Shown: positions 56,198-64,000 of the stretch, in pieces
How the letters are laid out: each line of letters opens with the position of its first letter
How positions within the stretch are numbered: position 1 is the first letter of the stretch
Program-made: the position numbers and the translations under genes
The notes under the pieces: generated by a model
The model's database searches: none
What the model was told of the DNA's origin: nothing
What the model saw: only the letters and a program-made list of their open reading frames with translations
Assembly: GCA_030374765.1 (NCBI GenBank)
Contig: JARGXX010000002.1
Location: 1,736,001 to 1,800,000, forward strand
Length of the DNA: 64,000 nt
Direction: 5' to 3'
From: Agarophyton chilense
Lineage: Eukaryota; Rhodophyta; Florideophyceae; Gracilariales; Gracilariaceae

Positions 56198-56256
56198 TTG
56201 AATATATTGGTGTTTTGGCATGCTGAAAAATCAATGAATTTTTTGATGTCTGTGTC

Positions 56257-57113
56257 TATATATATTACAGGTTGTAAGTGTGGGCTGGCGCTTGGTAAAA
56301 CGCGGTTGTCAGTAGCGCTTGGTAATTACATACACCAAGCGCCACGCGCTGCATTCGACGTATGTGCGATTTTGACCCCCTGGATGGAAAACGTTGTGCT
56401 GGAGAGCGCGTATGACACATTGGCACGCTCAAAAAATCGTGGCTAATTGCGCTCAGGCGCTTCGTTCGGGTAACGTAGCGCGCGAATTGCCAGATGTTGG
56501 CGCGCAGCACCCATTTTCGCAATATTTGCTTTTGAAAAAATCATAAATTTTAGGTGCGCTGGGCTTTCTGCCAAATCCTGCGTTTGCACATGTTTTATTG
56601 TAACATTTTTGCTGCACAACGTGGAGGCGTGCGTCGAGTGTGGCACTCAAAGGCGCTTGGTTTCAGCCACATCTCCGCTGCACAGTCGAGCTGTGTTGTA
56701 AGCTGGATAATGTGCGAAATTTTTATCAAAAGAAAGGGTTGTGTTATGCGTTTGCGCTTGGTTCTGTGGCTATTTCGTGGAGGCAGATGGCACATTGTCA
56801 GGCGTTTTGTATGTGCGTTTTTGGGGTCGTGTACGCGGCTGAAAAAGGTGCGTTTGCGCTTGGTTCTAGGATGGTTTTCATATCCGGCAACACTGGGGGT
56901 CGATATTCGATGGTATTGCCAAGTTCAATGTAGGTTGAGTGTGGTGAGTAGTAGGTCACGCGAGTGCTGGCGCCACACTCTCAGCTAAAGAAGACGCGTG
57001 CAGTGCGTTTAGTGAGGTAGGGATGACGTATGCTTAACGATGACAGGTAGATTCTTATGACGTTAAGGTTTGTCCAACAGTGGCATCGCCACTAAGTAGC
57101 TATCGGACAGGGC
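56257..57113 (+). repeat. 857-bp repeat R, copy 2
   Basis: Same ends as copy 1, preceded by the GAATATATTGGTG junction motif and followed by CTACGGGAGTTTACG and a degenerate TTTAGGGG array. It begins the first unit of the tandem duplication (56,257-59,645). Confidence 0.9.
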
Positions 57114-57662
57114 CTACGGGAGTTTACGTTTTCGTAGAGGAAACCATTGTGTACGGGCTTTTACAGGTTTCAGGGGTTTAGGGGTTTAGGGGTTGAGGGG
57201 TTTAGGGGTTTTAGGAGAAGCTTTACCTTTATGGGATTTTGAAGTTACGGAGAGGAAAACATTGTGTAGGGGTTTTAGGGGTTTTAGAGGTTCAGGGGTT
57301 CAGGGGTTCAGGGGGTTTAGGGGAAACTTTACCTTTATGGGATTTTTTATTTACGGAGAGGAAAACATTGTTTAGGGGCTGGAGGGCTTTAGGGGTTTTA
57401 GGGGAAGCTTTGCGTTTATTGGATTTTAGGGGTTTTAGGAGTCTTTATGGGATTTTGAATTTACGGAGAGGAAACCATTGTGTAGGGGTTTTAGGGGTTT
57501 TAGAGGTTCAGGGGTTCAGGGGTTCAGGGGGTTTAGGGGAAACTTTACCTTTATGGGATTTTTTATTTACGGAGAGGAAAACATTGTTTAGGGGCTGGAG
57601 GGCTTTAGGGGTTTTAGGGGAAGCTTTGCGTTTATTGGATTTTAGGGGTTTTAGGGGTCTAG
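57114..57662 (+). repeat. Degenerate telomere-like minisatellite, long version
   Basis: GGGGTTTTA, GGGGTTTA and GGGGTTCA words alternate with a longer block (ACGGAGAGGAAAACATTG and TTTACCTTTATGGGATTTT). A module of about 215 bp is present twice (from 57,247 and 57,463) but only once in the 60.5-kb array. The G-rich strand is the plus strand throughout. Confidence 0.85.
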
Positions 57663-58076
57663 AGTCGAGACGTCAAGTTCCAGTATAGTACGAATGCGTG
57701 GTGAACAGATTGTTTGAGGGTGTACTGGATATCTGCGGTGGTTGGATAAAGTTCTGTGTTGAGCGACCTGCATTCGATAAGTGTACTGGGCTTTATGTGT
57801 AGGACTGATATAGAGTGTAGGTTGTTTCGTTACACTGTATTTTTGAGGCGGAGTTGGGGTATTTAGGGGCTGAGGTTGAGCTGGAGATAGAGTCGTTTGA
57901 ATAACGCTTGTTGCTGGGTTGGGTGTAATGTAACGGTCGAATATGGGGTGTTTGGCGTTATACTTAAGTATAAAGAGGAGGAAATGTGGTTTTCTGTGGC
58001 AAGGAAGAGAGTTGAAAGCAAAATGGAGAAAGAAGAATGGGTGTTTATTGTACCGGGTTGGAATCTAAAATCGTGC
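57663..58076. other. Linker of the tandem unit, 3' flank of the helicase fragment
   Basis: About 410 bp between minisatellite and helicase stop are repeated with a few changes at 60,839-61,249. A 91-codon frame on the minus strand (57,863-58,138) is shared by both and is unrecognised. It probably holds the helicase 3' UTR. Confidence 0.5.
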
Positions 58077-59645
58077 TTAAATGAGTGTTGTGGTTGACTT
58101 CCACCAAGCTGCAAGGCGTAGAATGTTGGGTACGGCAAAGTGGTTGTTGTGTGTTAACCAATCATGAAACATGGCGTCTATTTCAAGGTGGAGGGGTGAG
58201 GAATCTTGGGAGGATTGGGAAATGGAGTTGAACTTGGATTGCATGCGGCCGTCAAAGAGGTGGAGTGCAATTTCGGAGCGAGTTTTGGAGCATGTTCGCC
58301 ACAAGACCCATGCCAGTTGATAGAGCGAAATGAAGATGCAGTGTCTTGTTCCAAAAGTGTGCGGTTGAGAATGAGTTTTGAGTCCCTTGCAGAATCCGAG
58401 ATGGCAACGGTAGCAGGTTCCTTGAGGTGATTTATCGAACCTGCAGTTGCGCGATATATGGTGCGGCGAAAAGCATCTGAAGCATCGTTGACGGGAATGG
58501 GGGCATGCATGAGTGTCCGTCAAGTGCACTTGCGTTTTTTCGTGCAGCAAGCATGGCACACAGAGAGGGGCAAGTCGGCGGGAGAGCTCCTCGAAGTGTG
58601 ACACGATTTGTTGCGGTGTTTTTCGTTCCAAGGTGTAAAAGAAGGTGGCAGAGTGCGACTGAGATTGAGAATGAGCGACAGTGGGCGATTGGGTCGCTGC
58701 GGATGGATGCGTGGTTGTCAGCAACGGCGATGGAGTGGAGGTGGGGGGTCGTGGTGGACGACTGGCGTGGGGTTTGGGGCTTTGTGTTGGGCCGCCGTTG
58801 GTGTTCGTGTTTTGGTTGTTTAAGGATGTTCTGTTTGATTGATTGGCACGGTTTTTTGGCGGCGTGGGCGTTTGTGGGGAAGCGCTGGGTGACGGTGAAA
58901 TGGATTGGGCGTGCTGAGAGGCAGAAGGGGTAGCGGAAACGGAGCTTCGTTCCGGGGTGGGAGAGGGGGAGACAGCTGCGATGCTATTGCAAATATCGCA
59001 ATTAAGAACCGAAGGAGAGAAGAGACAGATGCCTGGTTCTTTTCCGTCCATGTGGAAATAGAGGGCGTTCCTTCGACAAACAGATTTGCATTCGACCCAA
59101 TGCTGCGCTTCCAACCAACGCTCCGTGGAAAGTGCTTGGTTGTATATGCGATTGGGCTCCTCAAACGCATTTGTGTTGGATGAGGACGAAGAAAGAGTTT
59201 CCGTAACGAGTTTGAAGTAGGGCTGGAAATAAATGGTGACGCAAGTGGATGGGTTTCCATCGCGGCCGGCCCTGCCGGCCTGTTGCGCGAGGTCGCAAAG
59301 ACTCGCTACTCCACCAAAGTTGAAAACCAGGCGAACGTTGGGAACGTCGATGCCCGTACCAAAAGAAGAGGTGCAAACCATGAAGAGAATGTGGTTGGTT
59401 GTGGGTGCGCTGGAAGAAGGCGGAGAGTTCCAAAGGGTGTGAGCCCGGCGTTTACGAACATCGGAGAGACCAGAATGGTACAGGAGAACCGTGACAGTAG
59501 TGGATTGTTTAAGGGCACCAAAAGAAGAACGCGAAGCGGCGAGAGCTTCATGGACAGCTTCGGCAGCCGGGCGTGTTAACGAGAATATAAGGACGCGAGC
59601 TAGGGTTGTGTCAGCCGACGAGTGAAGCAATCGAGCCACATGCTC
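58077..59645 (-). pseudogene. Truncated RecQ-like helicase copy (C-terminal half)
   Basis: This is nearly identical to 61,250-62,818 with only a few base changes. One of these swaps Asp for His just before the motif VI block (SLCDLAQQ against SLCHLAQQ). It retains helicase lobe 2 (VLIFSLTRPAAEAV, SSFGTGIDVPNVRLVFNFGG, QQAGRAGRDG) and the C-terminal part with the zinc knuckle. Lobe 1 with the ATP-binding motif is missing because repeat R abuts it at 59,645/59,646. The 520-codon frame stays open, so the duplication is recent. No ATG stands at its start. Confidence 0.9.
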
Positions 59646-60502
59646 TATATATATTACAGGTTGTAAGTGTGGGCTGGCGCTTGGTAAAACGCAGTTGTCA
59701 GTAGCGCTTGGTAATTACATACACCAAGCGCCACGCGCTGCATTCGACGTATGTGCGATTTTGACCCCCTGGATGGAAAACGTTGTGCTGGAGAGCGCGT
59801 ATGACACATTGGCACGCTCAAAAAATCGTGGCTAATTGCGCTCAGGCGCTTCGTTCGGGTAACGTAGCGCGCGAATTGCCAGATGTTGGCGCGCAGCACC
59901 CATTTTCGCAATATTTGCATTTGAAAAAATCATAAATTTTAGGCGCGCTGGGCTTTCTGCCAAATCCTGCGTTTGCACATGTTTTATTGTAACATTTTTG
60001 CTGCACAACGTGGAGGCGTGCGTCGAGTGTGGCACTCAAAGGCGCTTGGTTTCAGCCACATCTCCGCTGCACAGTCGAGCTGTGTTGTAAGCTGGATAAT
60101 GTGCGAAATTTTTATCAAAAGAAAGGGTTGTGTTATGCGTTTGCGCTTGGTTCTGTGGCTATTTCGTGGAGGCAGATGGCACATTGTCAGGCGTTTTGTA
60201 TGTGCGTTTTTGGGGTCGTGTACGCGGCTGAAAAAGGTGCGTTTGCGCTTGGTTCTAGGATGGTTTTCATATCCGGCAACACTGGGGGTCGATATTCGAT
60301 GGTATTGCCAAGTTCAATGTAGGTTGAGTGTGGTGAGTAGTAGGTCACGCGAGTGCTGGCGCCACACTCTCAGCTAAAGAAGACGCGTGCAGTGCGTTTA
60401 GTGAGGTAGGGATGACGTATGCTTAACGATGACAGGTAGATTCTTATGACGTTAAGGTTTGTCCAACAGTGGCATCGCCACTAAGTAGCTATCGGTCAGG
60501 GC
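59646..60502 (+). repeat. 857-bp repeat R, copy 3
   Basis: Same ends and length as the other copies. Its left end abuts the truncated helicase exactly at CACATGCTC, and its right end leads into the second telomere-like array. GCGCTTGGT words lie near 59,679, 59,704, 59,726 (inverted), 60,039, 60,143 and 60,246. Confidence 0.9.
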
Positions 60503-60838
60503 CTACGGGAGTTTACGTTTTCGTAGAGGAAACCATTGTGTACGGGCTTTTACAGGTTTCAGGGGTTTAGGGGTTTAGGGGTTTAGGGGTTTAGGGGTTT
60601 TAGGAGAAGCTTTACCTTTATGGGATTTTGAAGTTACGGAGAGGAAAACATTGTGTAGGGGTTTTAGGGGTTTTAGAGGTTCAGGGGTTCAGGGGTTCAG
60701 GGGGTTTAGGGGAAACTTTACCTTTATGGGATTTTTTATTTACGGAGAGGAAAACATTGTTTAGGGGCTGGAGGGCTTTAGGGGTTTTAGGGGAAGCTTT
60801 GCGTTTATTGGATTTTAGGGGTTTTAGGAGTCTAGAGT
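60503..60838 (+). repeat. Degenerate telomere-like minisatellite, short version
   Basis: It includes at least four exact GGGGTTTA units in a row near 60,562-60,598, then GGGGTTTTA and GGGGTTCA variants. It is about 212 bp shorter than the array at 57,114. The G-rich strand is plus. Confidence 0.85.
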
Positions 60839-61249
60839 CGAGACGTCGAGTTCCATTATAGTACGAATGCGTGGTGAACAGATTGTTTGAGGGTGTACTC
60901 GATATCTGCGGTGGTTGGATAAAGTTCTGTGTTGAGCGACCTGCATTCGATAAGTGTACTGGGCTTTATGTGTAGGACTGATATAGAGTGTAGGTTGTTT
61001 CGTTACACTGTATTTTTGAGGCGGAGTTGGGGTATTTAGGGGCTGAGGTTGAGCTGGAGATAGAGTCGTTTGAATAACGCTTGTTGCTGGGTTGGGTGTA
61101 ATGTAACGGTCGAATATGGGGTGTTTGGCGTTATACTTAAGTATAAAGAGTAGGAAATGTGGTTTTCTGTGGCAAGGAAGAGAGTTGAAAGCAAAATGGA
61201 GAAAGAAGAATGGGTGTTTATTGTACCGGGTTGGAATCTAAAATCGTGC
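60839..61249. other. Linker, second copy
   Basis: Repeat of 57,663-58,076 with few differences (for example AGTAGGAAA against AGGAGGAAA). No separate gene is seen. Confidence 0.5.
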
Positions 61250-64000
61250 TTAAATGAGTGTTGTGGTTGACTTCCACCAAGCTGCAAGGCGTAGAATGTT
61301 GGGTACGGCAAAGTGGTTGTTGTGTGTTAACCAATCATGAAACATGGCGTCTATTTCAAGGTGGAGGGGTGAGGAATCTTGGGAGGATTGGGAAATGGAG
61401 TTGAACTTGGATTGCATGCGGCCGTCAAAGAGGTGGAGTGCAATTTCGGAGCGAGTTTTGGAGCATGTTCGCCACAAGACCCATGCCAGTTGATAGAGCG
61501 AAATGAAGATGCAGTGTCTTGTTCCAAAAGTGTGCGGTTGAGAATGAGTTTTGAGTCCCTTGCAGAATCCGAGATGGCAACGGTAGCAGGTTCCTTGAGG
61601 TGATTTATCGAACCTGCAGTTGCGCGATATATGGTGCGGCGAAAAGCATCTGAAGCATCGTTGACGGGAATGGGGGCATGCATGAGTGTCCGTCAAGTGC
61701 ACTTGCGTTTTTTCGTGCAGCAAGCATGGCACACAGAGAGGGGCAAGTCGGCGGGAGAGCTCCTCGAAGTGTGACACGATTTGTTGCGGTGTTTTTCGTT
61801 CCAAGGTGTAAAAGAAGGTGGCAGAGTGCGACTGAGATTGAGAATGAGCGACAGTGGGCGATTGGGTCGCTGCGGATGGATGCGTGGTTGTCAGCAACGG
61901 CGATGGAGTGGAGGTGGGGGGTCGTGGTGGACGACTGGCGTGGGGTTTGGGGCTTTGTGTTGGGCCGCCGTTGGTGTTGGTGTTTTGGTTGTTTAAGGAT
62001 GTTCTGTTTGATTGATTGGCACGGTTTTTTGGCGGCGTGGGCGTTTGTGGGGAAGCGCTGGGTGACGGTGAAATGGATTGGGCGTGCTGAGAGGCAGAAG
62101 GGGTAGCGGAAACGGAGCTTCGTTCCGGGGTGGGAGAGGGGGAGACAGCTGCGATGCTATTGCAAATATCGCAATTAAGAACCGAAGGAGAGAAGAGACA
62201 GATGCCTGGTTCTTTTCCGTCCATGTGGAAATAGAGGGCGTTCCTTCGACAAACAGATTTGCATTCGACCCAATGCTGCGCTTCCAACCAACGCTCCGTG
62301 GAAAGTGCTTGGTTGTATATGCGATTGGGCTCCTCAAACGCATTTGTGTTGGATGAGGACGAAGAAAGAGTTTCCGTAACGAGTTTGAAGTAGGGCTGGA
62401 AATAAATGGTGACGCAAGTGGATGGGTTTCCATCGCGGCCGGCCCTGCCGGCCTGTTGCGCGAGGTGGCAAAGACTCGCTACTCCACCAAAGTTGAAAAC
62501 CAGGCGAACGTTGGGAACGTCGATGCCCGTACCAAAAGAAGAGGTGCAAACCATGAAGAGAATGTGGTTGGTTGTGGGTGCGCTGGAAGAAGGCGGAGAG
62601 TTCCAAAGGGTGTGAGCCCGGCGTTTACGAACATCGGAGAGACCAGAATGGTACAGGAGAACCGTGACAGTAGTGGATTGTTTAAGGGCACCAAAAGAAG
62701 AACGCGAAGCGGCGAGAGCTTCATGGACAGCTTCGGCAGCCGGGCGTGTTAACGAGAATATAAGAACGCGAGCTAGGGTTGTGTCAGCCGACGAGTGAAG
62801 CAATCGAGCCACATGCTCTTGCATGATTGAGACGCCCAGCTGAAGCAGGTATCCAAACACATCCTGAAAGTGGCCATGAGCGGCGCGAAAGCGTGTGGCA
62901 CGCGAAGTGCTGGGGGCTGAGCTTAGCTGATACACGACAAAAGAAATGTTGTTTCTTGCAGTCGAAGAAGCGTACACATGCGCGTTCGGGATATGCAGCT
63001 GCGACAGAAGAAGGGGGCGGTCGCGCGGCGGCACTGTCGCGCTTAAAAGCACGCGAGGGATCTTTGTGGGAATATGGCCGAAGCAGTTGTGGAGGTTGGC
63101 CAAGCACGGGCGAAAGTGTTGCCATAAAAGAAATAAGTGACATTCATCGATGGCAATGCGGGCGAGGCGGTCGGCGGCGATCAGTCGCGTGGTGAACTCT
63201 GTAAAAGAAGGAAGAGAAAGTCTTTCAGCGGAAAAGATGTAAATGTCGGCAAAGGAGTGCGATCCGGGAGGGGTGGGTGTACGAGAAGCACGAAGGCCGA
63301 AGAGCTGAGCGCGCAGTTCGTATTCACTGAGCAAGGCTGTGAGAGGGGTGATGAGAACGGTGGAGTATTTGCCCTTTTCCATGAAGACGGGGAGCAGAAG
63401 AGATAGTGTTTTTCCAGATCCAGTCGGCTGGAGTAGTAGCATGTTGGACAGCCTGTAGTACACGGCCGCTGTGTTCACAAATTGTTGGTGGGACTTGAAT
63501 AAAGCGGAGTCGTTGGAAAGTGCCTGTCTTAGTGCTCGGAGCATTTCTGATGTAATATGTTCGTAGGTCACAAGCGGTTGTTGTAAGAGAGAAGCTCCCC
63601 CGCGCGGTATGGCGGCTGCCATAAAAGCAGGCGGATGTGGATTGAAAGGATGAGAGGCGGCCAGGTTTAGGTTGATTTGAGAATGGGGGATCGCAGAGCG
63701 GTCAGTGGGAGGGGACGGGGTTGGCTGCGATGTATGGATGGAGCGCTTTGGTTCAGGTGTAGGTAGAACTGTGTCAGTAACCGGACGTTTTCTGTGGTGT
63801 TGTTGTTGTTGTTGTTGTTGGGTGAGGGGAGCATTAAGAAGAAGACCGAGATACTGGTGCCATTTGCTGGACCACTCGCGATATTTGGAAAGTTGAGAGT
63901 GCTGCAAACCGGATATGTCATGTGGTGTACGAGCGTAAAGAAAAGCGGCGGTGTGCGCAGAGTGGCCTGCCTGGCCATGGGCAGTGGTCAATAGCTCTTC
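61250..64000 (-). CDS. RecQ-like subtelomeric helicase, 5' end outside window
   Basis: The frame is open from the window edge (64,000) to 61,250, over 916 codons. The codon at 63,991 is TTG, so the true start lies upstream or is a later Met such as MAAAIPRGG. Counting from 63,991, motifs are I (LLLQPTGSGKT, 185-195), II (IDECH, 281-285), III (LLSATVPP, 315-322), IV (LIFSLTRPAAEAV), V (TSSFGTGIDVPNV) and VI (QQAGRAGRDG, 512-521). This is a RecQ-type superfamily 2 helicase with DECH in place of the usual DEAH. A glutamine run (about 58-64) lies near the N-terminus. A Ser/Pro-rich linker leads to a zinc knuckle CFRCFSPHHISRNC and a Cys/His-rich tail. Related telomere-linked helicases exist in fungi. 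Its place beside telomere-like repeats suggests a role in, or hitch-hiking with, chromosome-end recombination. Confidence 0.85.
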   Translation of the reverse strand, partial: EELLTTAHGQAGHSAHTAAFLYARTPHDISGLQHSQLSKYREWSSKWHQYLGLLLNAPLTQQQQQQQHHRKRPVTDTVLPTPEPKRSIHTSQPTPSPPTDRSAIPHSQINLNLAASHPFNPHPPAFMAAAIPRGGASLLQQPLVTYEHITSEMLRALRQALSNDSALFKSHQQFVNTAAVYYRLSNMLLLQPTGSGKTLSLLLPVFMEKGKYSTVLITPLTALLSEYELRAQLFGLRASRTPTPPGSHSFADIYIFSAERLSLPSFTEFTTRLIAADRLARIAIDECHLFLLWQHFRPCLANLHNCFGHIPTKIPRVLLSATVPPRDRPLLLSQLHIPNAHVYASSTARNNISFVVYQLSSAPSTSRATRFRAAHGHFQDVFGYLLQLGVSIMQEHVARLLHSSADTTLARVLIFSLTRPAAEAVHEALAASRSSFGALKQSTTVTVLLYHSGLSDVRKRRAHTLWNSPPSSSAPTTNHILFMVCTSSFGTGIDVPNVRLVFNFGGVASLCHLAQQAGRAGRDGNPSTCVTIYFQPYFKLVTETLSSSSSNTNAFEEPNRIYNQALSTERWLEAQHWVECKSVCRRNALYFHMDGKEPGICLFSPSVLNCDICNSIAAVSPSPTPERSSVSATPSASQHAQSISPSPSASPQTPTPPKNRANQSNRTSLNNQNTNTNGGPTQSPKPHASRPPRPPTSTPSPLLTTTHPSAATQSPTVAHSQSQSHSATFFYTLERKTPQQIVSHFEELSRRLAPLCVPCLLHEKTQVHLTDTHACPHSRQRCFRCFSPHHISRNCRFDKSPQGTCYRCHLGFCKGLKTHSQPHTFGTRHCIFISLYQLAWVLWRTCSKTRSEIALHLFDGRMQSKFNSISQSSQDSSPLHLEIDAMFHDWLTHNNHFAVPNILRLAAWWKSTTTLI

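Noticed and set aside
57193-57688. Open frames of 60-149 codons through the telomere-like array
   Set aside because: Repetitive GVLGVLEVQGFRGSG-type translations of a minisatellite, with no sign of a gene.

Overview
The window looks like nuclear DNA of an intron-poor eukaryote near a chromosome end. Three long genes lie in single open frames: a 2,234-residue ferlin, a roughly 1,050-residue SET-domain protein and a type II membrane protein. They sit beside decayed LTR retrotransposons and DNA transposons, and beside a subtelomere-like array of RecQ-type helicase copies. This fits a compact-gene, transposon-rich protist or alga. A florideophyte red alga is my best guess, but that is inference from layout and nothing in the sequence proves it. 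I see no rRNA, no convincing tRNA gene, no CRISPR and no bacterial feature.

Positions 1-34,800 are a transposon graveyard. A family of 446-bp LTRs (family A) defines a complete but decayed minus-strand Ty3/gypsy chromovirus at 8,450-17,079, with gag, protease, RT, RNase H, integrase, chromodomain, a primer-binding-site candidate and a polypurine tract. The 3' end of an oppositely oriented copy lies at 1-1,971, and an LTR fragment at 54,344-54,483. Around these are another gypsy integrase-chromodomain relic (1,985-3,135), a Ty1/copia-like relic (about 3,660-6,613), a gag-protease relic (7,466-8,338), a pogo/Tigger-like transposase relic (17,067-17,640), a PIF/Harbinger element broken by one stop codon (18,335-19,645) with a convergent DNA-binding accessory ORF (19,880-20,943), and a Myb/SANT-like relic (21,679-22,400). 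A second gypsy group (23,600-33,507) shows an unusual layout seen twice: the pol end is followed, tail to tail, by a long ORF on the opposite strand. One copy is a 538-codon open frame (31,891-33,507) and the other is a decayed homologue (23,600-24,490). A 985-bp element with about 93-bp inverted ends follows at 33,803-34,787.

Positions 37,030-51,757 are the cellular gene island: the ferlin (minus), a Golgi-type putative methyltransferase-fold protein (minus), and an NSD/ASH1-class histone methyltransferase-like protein (plus) preceded by a TATA box. The first serves membranes, the second probably secretory glycans and the third chromatin. They are simple neighbours with no sign of an operon.

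Positions 54,344-64,000 look subtelomeric. Three nearly identical 857-bp repeats with identical ends, degenerate TTTAGGGG arrays, and one truncated and one long copy of a RecQ-like helicase with a zinc knuckle form a tandem array. This resembles yeast Y' and fungal telomere-linked helicase regions in design.
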